Part shown: piece after piece, positions 44,456 through 52,689 of the stretch
How the letters are laid out: the number at the start of each line of letters is the position of its first letter
Position numbering within the stretch: position 1 is the first letter of the stretch
Origin: Microcoleus sp. CAWBG506
Lineage (GTDB): Bacteria > Cyanobacteriota > Cyanobacteriia > Cyanobacteriales > Microcoleaceae
Length of the DNA stretch: 64,000 bases
NCBI GenBank assembly: GCA_020883125.1
Contig: JAHREW010000011.1
Location: 69,901-133,900 of the forward strand
Direction: 5' to 3'
Made by a program: the position numbers and the translations under genes
The notes under the pieces: model-generated
What the model was told of the DNA's origin: nothing
Seen by the model: the letters and a program-made list of their open reading frames with translations, nothing else
Database searches by the model: none

Positions 44456-46042
44456 TCACTCCCGATTGATCCGAATCAAATCCGTCAAAATACTATCCAA
44501 ACTCCCATTAACTTGAATCCTATCAATCTTCTCCGCAATCCTTTCCAAAACCTCCAATTCCTTCAAACGCAAAGCCACAGGATTATCCTCCATCACCTTC
44601 GCAGTATTCAACATACTCCGAGTAGCAGCAGTCTCCTCCCTGCGCCTAACTCCATTTGCTTGAGCCGATTTTTCCGCTTCCACAACCTTGCTTAAAATCG
44701 CCTTAATTTCGCCAGGTAAAATAATATCTTTGATACCTACAGAATCGACTTCAATGCCATAATCTGTGGTTTTGGCGCAGATATATTCAGATATACTGCG
44801 ATCGATCGCGCCTTTGCTCTCCAACAACCCATCCAGAGTCTGTTCCCCCACCGCACTGCGCAAAGCAAACTGCAATTCCTTGTACAAAAATCCCGCAATA
44901 TCCGACAAACTATTTTTAGCCATCAGCGGATCTCGGATGCGATATCCAGCCGTCAAATTCAAGCGCAAAGGTACTTTATCCTTTGACAAGATATCTTGAC
45001 CAGATACCTCAATATTTTGTAAGCGCAAATCAATTACTTCCGTTTGAAAAGAGCGCCCAAACTTCCACCAAGCATGAATTCCTGGTGGCAATTGCGATTG
45101 AAACTCTTGATTGATATATAATAGTCCAACGTGCTGTGCCGGAACTTCACAAAGATACAAATACTTGGCACAGGTTGATAAAGCTTCTGGGGAACCAGCC
45201 ACCAACTCAGCTATTAAACGATGATCTAAATTAACATCAGTATTGATGTCAATTATTTCCACGTCAACACCTTGCCAAAATAGCTGGCGGCTTGTCGGTG
45301 GCAAAAAAGCAATAACTTTTCCCCGATCGCGCACAATAGCAATTTGATGACCCAGTAATTGCACAAGTTCGCAGTAGGCTACTACAAAATCGGGATGTTT
45401 TTCAATCAGCACATTTTCTTGAGGAAATTCAGGACTAGGAATGACTCGACTCAGATTGCGAACTGTGACATCTCGATCCACAGACCAAAAAGCATATTCT
45501 CCTGATTCTAGAGGGCGCACAAAATTATTCTGCACGTACAGTAAACCTAGTTCGTATTCGGAAATTTGAAACTTTTTCAGTCCTTGCAAAGTGAGCGATC
45601 GCACTTTTTGCACAAACTCAGCCGGCAATTCTAAATTCTCGTCTAAATTGAACACATGATACTCTACTTCAATAAAACCGCGCCAAAACGCCCGCAATTG
45701 ATTCGGCAAAATACTTATCCAATTTTGACCCAAACGCACTAAAGCTGTTTGATTGAATTCTGTTCTGACAATTAACAGATGTTCTTGCAGTTCGGTGCCG
45801 TGGTTTCTCAGCAATAGTTCTAAGTTGTCAATCTTCGCTTCTGGCTGGTTGCGATCGTAGCTTTTTAGGTTCCAATAGCTACCAAAATAGGTGTATGTAC
45901 CGGGGAGCAAAATTTTCTTAAAGTCGCTCCGGTGATATAAGATTCCGATTTGGTTAGGTTGGATATAAAAGGTTTTCCACATAGAAATTTTTAGAGATAA
46001 TTTGGGCAGGCGAAACCAGCGAAAAAGATTTAATTTAAACAT
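44456..46042 (-). CDS. SPFH-domain (slipin-like) protein with N-terminal repeats, next to retron ncRNA copy A
   Basis: A 528-aa protein. The C-terminal part (about 300-500) is an SPFH/Band 7 domain: QDILSKDKVPLRLNLTAGYR, GIEVDSVGIKDIILPGEIKA and a coiled coil (ARLKELEVLERIAEKIDRIQ-like). The region before it has two further copies of the short SPFH entry segment: QIGILYHRSDFKKILLPGTY (about 32-51), LLYVQNNFVRPLESGEYAFW (about 167-186), besides VGLLYINQEFQSQLPPGIHA (about 306-325). There is no clear membrane helix. Its start is 53 bases downstream of the second retron-like ncRNA, suggesting co-expression with the reverse transcriptase. Membrane scaffolding or effector roles are inference. Confidence 0.78.
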   Translation of the reverse strand: MFKLNLFRWFRLPKLSLKISMWKTFYIQPNQIGILYHRSDFKKILLPGTYTYFGSYWNLKSYDRNQPEAKIDNLELLLRNHGTELQEHLLIVRTEFNQTALVRLGQNWISILPNQLRAFWRGFIEVEYHVFNLDENLELPAEFVQKVRSLTLQGLKKFQISEYELGLLYVQNNFVRPLESGEYAFWSVDRDVTVRNLSRVIPSPEFPQENVLIEKHPDFVVAYCELVQLLGHQIAIVRDRGKVIAFLPPTSRQLFWQGVDVEIIDINTDVNLDHRLIAELVAGSPEALSTCAKYLYLCEVPAQHVGLLYINQEFQSQLPPGIHAWWKFGRSFQTEVIDLRLQNIEVSGQDILSKDKVPLRLNLTAGYRIRDPLMAKNSLSDIAGFLYKELQFALRSAVGEQTLDGLLESKGAIDRSISEYICAKTTDYGIEVDSVGIKDIILPGEIKAILSKVVEAEKSAQANGVRRREETAATRSMLNTAKVMEDNPVALRLKELEVLERIAEKIDRIQVNGSLDSILTDLIRINRE

Positions 46043-46095
46043 CGATCGCCTTCTTGGTATCTATTTGTAATACATATACTACAATATTTTTTTAA

Positions 46096-46355
46096 CTCTG
46101 TCAAGTGCAAGTGCTTACAGTTCAGATGCGGGCATTCAGAGCCTCCAAAACTGGATTAAGATTGTCGCTACTTCTCCTAAACCACCTTTCAGCAATCTCG
46201 AAAAAGATAGCAATTCTCAAATATGCCGATCGCCCAACCCATCCAAAATCCCCGCAGGAAAATCGGATGCAAGCAAAGCGAAGGGACACACTCAAGTCAG
46301 GGAGAGATACAGTTGCGCGAGCTTCTTAACTGCTATAAACACTTGCACGACAGAG
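46096..46355 (-). ncRNA. Retron-like ncRNA, copy A (upstream of the SPFH gene)
   Basis: The bounding inverted repeat is CTCTGTCAAGTGCAAGTG at the plus-strand left and AAACACTTGCACGACAGAG at the right, forming an a1/a2-like stem about 260 nt apart. Just inside a1 (minus strand) lies TATAGC with G at 46333, matching the position of the retron branching guanosine. An inner segment can pair TGGAT with ATCCAG. It is 53 bases from the SPFH start. Confidence 0.65.
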
Positions 46356-46455
46356 TAATTAACACAAAAGAAGTTTTATGGGATTTAGGTTTTTCCCAAT
46401 ACCATTAAATTGTCGCCTTGTCCCAAACAAGGTGCCCGTACCCAGGGCCAGGTGT

Positions 46456-46527
46456 TGGAAAGTGTAGGAATCGAACCTACTACAAATCGGCGATACACCG
46501 ATCGCTCTACCAGCGAGCTAACTTTCG
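46456..46527 (-). tRNA. tRNA-like element A1 with abnormal anticodon loop
   Basis: Minus strand: acceptor GAAAGT/ACTTTC, D arm GCTCGCTGGTAGAGC, anticodon stem ATCGG/CCGAT and T arm GTAGGTTCGATTCCTAC. The loop reads TGTATCG: position 33 is G instead of the universal T and the loop can close further. The first acceptor pair does not match. It looks like a tRNA-derived structure rather than a decoding tRNA. Confidence 0.6.
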
Positions 46528-46714
46528 GGGTGAACTTTAGAGGGTGAAATAGTTAAAAGCACTGGGCGGTATACGCTGTTAACAAAGGTTAGCGCACCGG
46601 TCGGGCAGACAGAACCCGAACCACAGCTTTGTGACTTTTTTACTATTCGATTTCCAGCATAGCACAAGGAAAAATCCGTCAGCTAAAATTTTATATAATT
46701 TAGTAATTGCGGTA

Positions 46715-47779
46715 TTATTTGCCTTCATATTTCTGCTTGATTCTATCGACACGCAATTGCAATTCTGCACCTTTGCTGGGATTAACCATTGACACGTAAT
46801 TTGCAAAGCCAGCAATCGAGGCTATTAAATTAGTTGAATTTCCCCATTTTTTACCTGACAATCCTTCTTGCTCTATTTGATAGAGAGTCGCACGAAAAGA
46901 TTTTAAAGTTTTTTTAGATATATTTAATTGCGTGTTGACAACAATACCTGTTACTTCCTGCTGCACCGATCGCCCCATAATTTTAGTTTTATCGCGATTG
47001 ATGCTGAAACCCTCAGCAGCAATAATCAATTTAATTTCTTTCATCAAATTAGATATTCGGCGCGCTGCTTCCCCACAGCCAGAAAATGTTAAATCGTCAG
47101 CGTACCGCGTATAGCAAAACCCAAGATTTTTAGCCGCGATCGCGATCCGGCTGTCCAGATGACGGCAAATTAGATTTGAAATAGCAGGACTTGCAGGCGA
47201 GCCTTGAGGTAAATGACGGTCTCCTGAAGCTGTATAATTAATTTGTCCTTCTTTTTCTATTTCCTTTATTTCAAAAGCGGTACAAATCAATCCGAAAATA
47301 TTCGCCGCAGTTTCCGAATAACCCAACCCGCTAAATAATCCTTTGACACGCTTGTATGAAATTGACTGGAAAAAGTCCTGCAAATCTATTTTAACTAGGA
47401 TATCTGCACCGACATGAGGTTTAGCGTTGGTGACTGTCGAGCGCTTTTTACAAAATCCATGTGCTGCACTGTGAACTTCTAATTTTTCTAAAATATTATC
47501 TAAAATCCACCTTTGAGCCGACTTAAGGTTGGGTCCAGGTGCCGCAATACTTCTTTCCTCTCCTGTTTTTTTCGAGATTTTGAAGCGGGTGTAATGCGTA
47601 ATTGTGGATGCCGGACTGTTTAATGTCAAAAAGCGCAGTTTTTCCCGGCTAATTCCCATTGCCAAAGCGATTTCTTCAGCGGTGTTCCATTCGGCTAAAC
47701 CGTGCAATTGTAAATTTTTTGGATGCCCCTCAGCAGATACAGATGTGACGTGCAATTTATATGTAGCTTTACTTGCCAT
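46715..47779 (-). CDS. Retron-type reverse transcriptase
   Basis: A 354-aa RT without maturase or integrase domains. FKISKKTGEERSIAAPGPNL (about 66-85), AHGFCKKRSTVTNAKPHVGA (about 106-125), the first catalytic Asp in KIDLQDFFQSI (D132), QGSPASPAISN (192-202), the catalytic YADD at 226-229 and the retron-specific VTGIVVN at 276-282 are all present. The 60-residue start has a small helical domain common in retron RTs. It would make branched msDNA from the RNA encoded just upstream (47835-48091). A second copy of that RNA lies downstream. No HNH, ATPase or toxin gene of known retron types is adjacent. Confidence 0.92.
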   Translation of the reverse strand: MASKATYKLHVTSVSAEGHPKNLQLHGLAEWNTAEEIALAMGISREKLRFLTLNSPASTITHYTRFKISKKTGEERSIAAPGPNLKSAQRWILDNILEKLEVHSAAHGFCKKRSTVTNAKPHVGADILVKIDLQDFFQSISYKRVKGLFSGLGYSETAANIFGLICTAFEIKEIEKEGQINYTASGDRHLPQGSPASPAISNLICRHLDSRIAIAAKNLGFCYTRYADDLTFSGCGEAARRISNLMKEIKLIIAAEGFSINRDKTKIMGRSVQQEVTGIVVNTQLNISKKTLKSFRATLYQIEQEGLSGKKWGNSTNLIASIAGFANYVSMVNPSKGAELQLRVDRIKQKYEGK

Positions 47780-47834
47780 AATTGCTTACTATTCAATCAA
47801 TCTATAGCATACATACTACAATATTTTTTTTTAA

Positions 47835-48091
47835 CTCTGCAAGTGCAAGTGTTTACAGTTCAGATGCGGGCAAAAGCAGCTCCTAGACTGGATTAAGATT
47901 ATCACTACTTCTGCTAAATCACCCGTAGGTAATCTCGAAAAAGATCGTAATGCTCAAATATGCCGATCGCCCTACCAATCCAGAATCCCCGCAGGAAAAC
48001 CAAATCTGAAAAAACGAAGGACATACTCAAATCAGGGAGAGATACAGTTGCACTAGCTCCTTGACTGCTAACAAACACTTGCATCACAGAG
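47835..48091 (-). ncRNA. Retron msr-msd-like ncRNA, copy B (upstream of the RT)
   Basis: Minus strand: a1-like CTCTGTGATGCAAGTGTTT starts the element and a2-like AAACACTTGCACTTGCAGAG ends it, pairing around about 220 nt. TTAGC with G at 48068 sits just after a1, as the priming guanosine does in retron RNAs. Inner arms CTGGATT and AATCCAG (near 47975 and 47888) can form the long msd hairpin. It ends 55 bases before the RT start. The layout fits retron RNAs; the exact msDNA sequence is not predicted. Confidence 0.72.
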
Positions 48092-48100
48092 TTGTAAAAT

Positions 48101-48142
48101 AACGGACTCGAACCGTCTTGGGATTTCTCCCGTGCCATTTTT
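48101..48142 (-). other. Partial tRNA-like T-arm hairpin between leader and ncRNA
   Basis: The minus strand reads GACGGTTCGAGTCCGTT, a canonical T arm, followed by ATTTTAC, which can pair with AAAAAT about 30 nt upstream. Between them is a hairpin GGGA/TCCC. D arm and normal anticodon arm are missing. Copy A has no equivalent T arm. Confidence 0.5.
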
Positions 48143-48179
48143 TAGCTTTTCAGGCTACCCGTACCCAGGGCCAGGGTTT

Positions 48180-48252
48180 TTTAAAGTACAGGAATTGAAC
48201 CTGTTACAAATCGATTAACAGTCGATCGCTCTACCAAATGAGCTAACTTTGT
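48180..48252 (-). tRNA. tRNA-Asn(GTT)-like element B1
   Basis: Minus strand: D arm GCTCATTTGGTAGAGC, anticodon stem ATCGA/TCGAT, canonical loop CTGTTAA giving anticodon GTT (plus-strand 48217-48219) and T arm ACAGGTTCAATTCCTGT. The acceptor has only five good pairs (AAAGT/ACTTT), and the last two mismatch. It could decode Asn if charged, or be a relic. Confidence 0.65.
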
Positions 48253-48253
48253 G

Positions 48254-48323
48254 GGGCTGATACAGGACTCGAACCTGTTACCAATCGGAAAGCCGATCGC
48301 TCTACCAAATGAGCTAATCAAGC
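48254..48323 (-). tRNA. tRNA-like element B2 with a four-base anticodon loop
   Basis: Minus strand: acceptor GCTTGAT/ATCAGCC with one mismatch, D arm GCTCATTTGGTAGAGC, T arm ACAGGTTCGAGTCCTGT. The anticodon stem ATCGG/CCGAT encloses only CTTT, so no seven-base loop exists and normal decoding is impossible. It lies one or two bases upstream of element B1. Confidence 0.62.
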
Positions 48324-48451
48324 AATATAGTTGAAAGTACCTAGCGGTATACGCTCAAACCAAAGGTAGGCGCACCAGTCGGGTATATAGAACCCAAACT
48401 ATAGCTTAGTAACTTTTTCGCTATCCCGGTTTCAAGATAGCATATTCAGTG

Positions 48452-48540
48452 CTGGACGCATGGGGGCGCTGCAACCGGGTTGTTTGGGAAAATACTTCCT
48501 TACAGCCACCAGATTAGGTAAAAACCCGGTTTGTTTGCTG
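48452..48540. repeat. Dispersed palindromic repeat (GGACGC-ended), copy 2
   Basis: Begins CTGGACGCATGGG and contains CAACCGGGTTGTTTGGG and AAAAACCCGGTTTGTTTG, related to 3083-3183. Its end codes the C-terminus of the next small protein. Confidence 0.7.
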
Positions 48541-48801
48541 GGAATCTTCTTCGTCAACATCCGACAACTTTTCCATTTCCTCAGCAACAAGCGTCTGAAA
48601 ATCCTCTCCGCAGTGAACGTTAAGATGAATTGCAACACTTATGAACTCTGCTAGAATTTCAGCTTTTTGTCGATCGCTCAAATCAGGTAACTGAAGCTGA
48701 TGGATTAAAGTAATCACATTTTGACACTCAGTACCCAATTCATCAATTAACGTTTTCAGCGTAGAATTAGTTACAGAAATTGTCCGATCGCTAACTTGCA
48801 T
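48514..48801 (-). CDS. Small helical protein of unknown function
   Basis: A 95-aa protein, start MQVSDRTISVTNSTLKTLI. Two or three helices follow (VITLIHQLQLPDLSDRQKAE, AVAIHLNVHC-like) and an acidic end (EEMEKLSDVDEEDSQ). The final residues QQTNRVFT are encoded by the repeat at 48452-48540. It is coupled to the preceding 61-aa gene, separated by two bases. I do not recognise the family. It lies just upstream of the retron region on the same strand. Confidence 0.6.
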   Translation of the reverse strand: MQVSDRTISVTNSTLKTLIDELGTECQNVITLIHQLQLPDLSDRQKAEILAEFISVAIHLNVHCGEDFQTLVAEEMEKLSDVDEEDSQQTNRVFT

Positions 48802-48803
48802 CT

Positions 48804-48989
48804 TTACTTACCTAGTCGTTTTAAAGCTTGCTGAATTCCTTTCTCAAAAGCCAGAATTTCGCTGTCCCAATGCCTGATTAAGCCTTGATCGGGAAAATCC
48901 TTCTCATATTCCAGTCTAATCTTTTCTTGATGTTCAGTAATTCGCTTGTTCAGCGAACGAATAGCTTTTTTATGGTTTTTCTTTCCCAT
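48804..48989 (-). CDS. Small basic helical protein of unknown function
   Basis: A 61-aa protein, MGKKNHKKAIRSLNKRITEH then QEKIRLEYEKDFPDQGLIRH, probably one long helix-turn-helix hairpin rich in Lys and Glu. First gene of a two-gene unit with the 95-aa gene. Size and pairing resemble toxin-antitoxin or phage accessory genes, but no family is recognised. Confidence 0.6.
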   Translation of the reverse strand: MGKKNHKKAIRSLNKRITEHQEKIRLEYEKDFPDQGLIRHWDSEILAFEKGIQQALKRLGK

Positions 48990-48994
48990 AGAGT

Positions 48995-49104
48995 CTCATC
49001 TCAAATCCTCTCTTCATCGTCCTGTATTAATCTCTCTCTTCTCGAACTTCGCGTCATGAGCGCCTTCGCGGTTAAATCATTCCGAGCTCAACGGATTTGA
49101 TATT
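48995..49104 (+). repeat. Dispersed 'ATCAAATCC...ATTCCG' repeat, copy 3
   Basis: Shares CTCAAATCCTCTCTTCATCG, TCTCTCTTCTCGAACTTCGC and GCGGTTAAATCATTCCG with the copy at 6361-6457. It lies between the helicase terminus and the small gene pair. Confidence 0.75.
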
Positions 49105-49199
49105 ACCCCTAAAAAAAAGTAGAGATGCGATCGACGATCGCATCTCTACCAAAATTTAAAGTAAGGCGCGCGCAGCGCACCCTACAAATTACCTACAAA

Positions 49200-50681
49200 T
49201 TAGTAGTTCTGTGGAACCGGAGAACCTGACGCTCCAGAAAGACTCGGTGACAAGCTATTACTTGGTGCACCACCCTTAGCCCGCTTCTTGATCAAGATCG
49301 GCTTCACACCATTTTCGGCGATCGGGGGATCTTCTTGTTGAGCGTAATCCGCACCCATCCAAGCTGGACGGCTTTGATCGAAAGCCATTTGCAAAGCAGC
49401 AGCGGCGATCGCGTGGGAGTCATACTCCTCAGACAACTGAGACACCAGAGGTAAGAAAGATGCCATCCGTTCCCCAGCCAAGGCTTCGCGAACCTTAGAC
49501 TGCATCTTTTCCAACTGCCGCGCTTCTATTTGCGCCCGCGTCGGAATATTTCGCACAGTCAAATTTTGGCGAACGTGACGTTCGATCAAGCGCAGTTTCC
49601 GGCGGTCTACTGGTTGAATCAGCGTAATTGCTGTTCCTTCGCGGCCAGCCCGGCCCGTGCGGCCGATCCGGTGAACGTAGCTTTCTACACTATCGGGTAA
49701 ATCGTAGTTAATCACGTGAGTCAAGTGATCCACGTCCAAACCCCGCGCCGCAATATCAGTCGCCACTACCCAGCGCACCTGACATTGGCGGAACCGATGC
49801 AGCAAACGTTCCCGTTGTGCTTGGTTCAAATTACCGTGATATTCATCAACACTGTGGCCTGCGGCTTGCAGTTGGCTGGTGAGTTCCGCCGCCGACTGCC
49901 GAGTCCGCACAAAAATCAGCGCCGATTCCGGGTCTTCCATTTCTAGAATAGGCTGCAAAGCTCTTGCCTTCGACCAGCCGCGGGGAATCATGTAGACACC
50001 TTGGCCAATGCGCTTCGGCGTTGCTTTTGGTTGTTCTACGGTGACGTTAACTGGATTGCACAAATGCCGTGCCACCAATTTGCGGATGGAAGGTTCCATT
50101 GTCGCCGAGAAAAATGCCGTTTGACGTTCTTTTGGTGCTGCATCCAAGATTTTTTCCACATCTTGAATAAAGCCCATGCTCAGCATTTCGTCAGCTTCAT
50201 CCAAAACCAACCATTTCACTCTGTCGAGTTTCAGACTTCCCCGGCTCAACATATCCAAGATACGTCCTGGTGTACCGACAACAACGTGAACGCCACGCTT
50301 CAAGCGCTGCATTTGGCGATCGATCGACTGACCACCGTACACCGTCAAAACTTGTAGAGAGCGACCTAATTTCACCGGGCCATCACTACTAATACCGCTC
50401 AAATCGCGGATGGCTTCAGTTACTTGCATCGCCAATTCGCGAGTTGGTGTCAGCACCAGTGCTTGCACCGCAGTTACATCTAAATCAATCCGCTCCAAGA
50501 TGGGCAACGAGAATGCTGCCGTTTTGCCCGTTCCAGTTTGGGCTTGACCCACAACGTCGCGACCTGCTAGCAAGTGCGGAATTGCTTGTACTTGGATGGG
50601 AGTAGGTTCTGTAAAGCCTAGTGTTTCCAGATGGAGAACGAGTTCTTCCGAAAGACCCAAGCCTTCAAACAATAAATTCAT
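49200..50681 (-). CDS. DEAD-box RNA helicase
   Basis: A 493-aa helicase: Q motif GFTEPTPIQVQAIPHLLAGR (about 23-42), motif I AQTGTGKTAAF, motif II VLDEADEML, motif III SAT, ARGLDVDHLTHVINYD and motif VI HRIGRTGRAG. Similar in size to cyanobacterial CrhR/DeaD-type enzymes that remodel RNA in the cold. The C-terminal 130 residues are species-variable. A leader of nearly 600 bases precedes it, consistent with post-transcriptional control known for CrhR but not shown here. Confidence 0.93.
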   Translation of the reverse strand: MNLLFEGLGLSEELVLHLETLGFTEPTPIQVQAIPHLLAGRDVVGQAQTGTGKTAAFSLPILERIDLDVTAVQALVLTPTRELAMQVTEAIRDLSGISSDGPVKLGRSLQVLTVYGGQSIDRQMQRLKRGVHVVVGTPGRILDMLSRGSLKLDRVKWLVLDEADEMLSMGFIQDVEKILDAAPKERQTAFFSATMEPSIRKLVARHLCNPVNVTVEQPKATPKRIGQGVYMIPRGWSKARALQPILEMEDPESALIFVRTRQSAAELTSQLQAAGHSVDEYHGNLNQAQRERLLHRFRQCQVRWVVATDIAARGLDVDHLTHVINYDLPDSVESYVHRIGRTGRAGREGTAITLIQPVDRRKLRLIERHVRQNLTVRNIPTRAQIEARQLEKMQSKVREALAGERMASFLPLVSQLSEEYDSHAIAAAALQMAFDQSRPAWMGADYAQQEDPPIAENGVKPILIKKRAKGGAPSNSLSPSLSGASGSPVPQNY

Positions 50682-51269
50682 TAATGCTCCTAATAACGAG
50701 TCTTAGCCTTCTAAGTCGCCCAACTCGGATGCGGATTTCTGCTCTAGGGCAGGAACTCATAAGAGTTCTGTATGGTGCTGCGCCTGCGCGCACCTTTTTA
50801 AATAGCAATCGAGTATAGGGCAGCTCCGTCGATGGTGACTAATTTACCAATTCGACAGCCGTCTTTGATTTTGTGACATGACCTACACAAACCGCCAGCG
50901 GTTTGTTGTAAGCTTTCAACAGCCTTTAACAGGATATTGAACTTCCTTTGAGGTACTCGCCAGTTTTCCCTCTTGGGCTTTTTATAGTGAGGATTATGAC
51001 TAGCCCCACTTCACTAAATAGTAGTAACCAGGTTTATTGGTTCAGGCGCTATCCCGCAATCTTTCGTCTACGGGATTAAGTAAGGGATGTAGCGACCGTC
51101 ACCGCCTATCAGCTCTACACTCCTTCGGCATACCGTTGTGGTGTGGGGCCGACGGCGAAGCAATCTAAGATCATCCCGCTTATGTCTGGCTTGTTACTAA
51201 TATTATAGCTGTTTACATTCAGAAACAAAACATTAAATTTGTTAAAACTTTCTGATTGTTCTGTAGAGA
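50682..51269 (-). other. 588-base leader and intergenic region upstream of the helicase
   Basis: Read on the minus strand it contains several possible hairpins (AATCCCGTAG/TTGCGGGAT near 51060-51080; AACCGCTGGCGGTTT near 50895-50910) and no full gene. An in-frame stretch without an ATG (about 50808-51000) reads ...TAGGLCRSCHKIKDGCRIGK..., with a CxxC reminiscent of an HNH or zinc finger end; too short to call. It may be a long structured 5' UTR. Confidence 0.45.
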
Positions 51270-52586
51270 CTAACTACTGACTTGACCGTAAAGGTCGTAG
51301 ACGTCTGCACCAGTAATTTTCACAGATACCATTGAACCGAGCCTCGCGGGTCCTGTCACATAGACGAGTCCGTCTACTTCGGGGGAGAACCGGGCGGATC
51401 TACCAATCAACTCACCTGTCTCTGGTTGTTCTTGTTCTATCAGGACATCAACTACCTGACCGACAGATGCTTGATTCTTCTTCAATGATATAGGTTGTTG
51501 TGCCGCCATTACCGAATTTCGCCGCATTTCCATTATTTCTGCTGGTAATTGCTGAGGCAAACTGTAGGCTGGCGTTCCTTCTTCTGGGGAGAATACGAAA
51601 ACTCCGACGTGATCGAATTCGTGGCGCTTGACAAATTCCAGCAAGTGTGCTGCGTGTTCGTCTGTTTCGCCGGGGAAGCCGACAATAAAAGTTGTCCGCA
51701 TTACCGCACCGGGAATTGATGCTTTCAGCCGATCGACTATAGCATCATTAATCCCAGCTTGACTAGGCCGATTCATCGCCCGCAGAATTTCGGGATGGGA
51801 ATGTTGCAGAGGTAAATCCAAGTATGGCAGAACGTTTGGCGTTTCTCGCATTGCCTCGACAACTTGCGGAGTCAGACCTGTAGGATAGGCGTAGTGCATC
51901 CGAATCCAAGGTACATCTACTTCACCCAAAGCCCGAAGCAGTTCGGCTAGTTTGGGTTCCCCATAAATATCTTTGCCGTAGTTGGTGGTAATTTGAGAAA
52001 TTAGGATAATTTCTTTTACCCCTTCGGAGGCTAATTGCTTAGCTTCGGCGACAATAGATTCGATGGTACGCGATCGCTGATTTCCGCGCAAGTGGGGGAT
52101 AATGCAAAAAGCACAGCGGTAGTCGCAGCCTTCGGCTATTCGCAGATAGGCGACACCTTCTGATGTTGTGCGATAGCGGGGAGTGGTTTCATCAGCGATG
52201 TAAGTAGGTTCACTAGAGACGAGGGAAACTCGATCGCCCTTTTCGACCCTTTGCATCACATCGACAATTTTATGATAATCGCCAGTGCCGACAATTGCGA
52301 CGGCTTCCGGCAATTCATCCAGCAATTGCTGCTGAAAATGCTGTGCCATGCAGCCAGTGATGACTACTTTTTTATTAGCTTCGGCTAATTCTACCAGGGT
52401 GCGGACTGATTCTTCTCGCGCAGCTTGGATAAAACTGCAAGTATTGACTACGACGTAATCCGCTAATTCTTCATTAGAATCTACTTGATAGCCTGCTTGA
52501 GCCAGCAAGCCAATCATGTGTTCGGTATCAATGCGATTTTTTTCGCAACCGAGGTGAGTAAATGCGATCGTTGGCTTCGTTGCCAT
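51270..52586 (-). CDS. rimO: Ribosomal protein S12 methylthiotransferase
   Basis: A 438-aa radical SAM enzyme that methylthiolates Asp of ribosomal protein S12. N-terminal MTTase domain with Cys at [29 protein letters not shown] and [10 protein letters not shown]; radical SAM triad [20 protein letters not shown] (about 152-171); TRAM domain at the end ([20 protein letters not shown]). Full length. Same strand as, and upstream of, the helicase gene. Confidence 0.95.
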   Translation of the reverse strand: MATKPTIAFTHLGCEKNRIDTEHMIGLLAQAGYQVDSNEELADYVVVNTCSFIQAAREESVRTLVELAEANKKVVITGCMAQHFQQQLLDELPEAVAIVGTGDYHKIVDVMQRVEKGDRVSLVSSEPTYIADETTPRYRTTSEGVAYLRIAEGCDYRCAFCIIPHLRGNQRSRTIESIVAEAKQLASEGVKEIILISQITTNYGKDIYGEPKLAELLRALGEVDVPWIRMHYAYPTGLTPQVVEAMRETPNVLPYLDLPLQHSHPEILRAMNRPSQAGINDAIVDRLKASIPGAVMRTTFIVGFPGETDEHAAHLLEFVKRHEFDHVGVFVFSPEEGTPAYSLPQQLPAEIMEMRRNSVMAAQQPISLKKNQASVGQVVDVLIEQEQPETGELIGRSARFSPEVDGLVYVTGPARLGSMVSVKITGADVYDLYGQVSS

Positions 52587-52689
52587 GCAGTAATATTTGC
52601 TGTTGCGCTATTTTATAGAACGTTTTATGGTATCACACAATTTAAAAAATTGCAAGGTATGGGTGGATGGGTGCGATCGGGGAGATGAT

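Larger units (their letters stand above)
46074..46655 (-). repeat. Noncoding unit copy A (retron-like leader plus ncRNA)
   Basis: Parallel over its whole length to 47811-48445. Shared blocks on the plus strand include ACTACAATATTTTTTTAACTC, AATATGCCGATCGCCC, CAGGGAGAGATACAGTTGC, CCCGTACCCAGGGCCAGG and GCGGTATACGCT. Divergence elsewhere shows an old duplication under constraint. No ORF runs through it. Confidence 0.85.
47811..48445 (-). repeat. Noncoding unit copy B (tRNA-like leader plus retron ncRNA)
   Basis: Partner of 46074-46655 and directly upstream of the RT gene. It carries three or four tRNA-like elements rather than one. Its outer part (minus strand) holds AGCGTATACCGC, also found in copy A. 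Confidence 0.85.

Noticed and set aside
46715-47779. Group II intron-encoded RT
   Set aside because: No maturase or endonuclease domain, a retron-type VTG motif, and no domain V-like hairpin downstream.
50808-51000. HNH or zinc-finger gene remnant (LCRSCHKIKDG)
   Set aside because: About 60 codons with no start codon and only one CxxC; not enough to call a gene or pseudogene.
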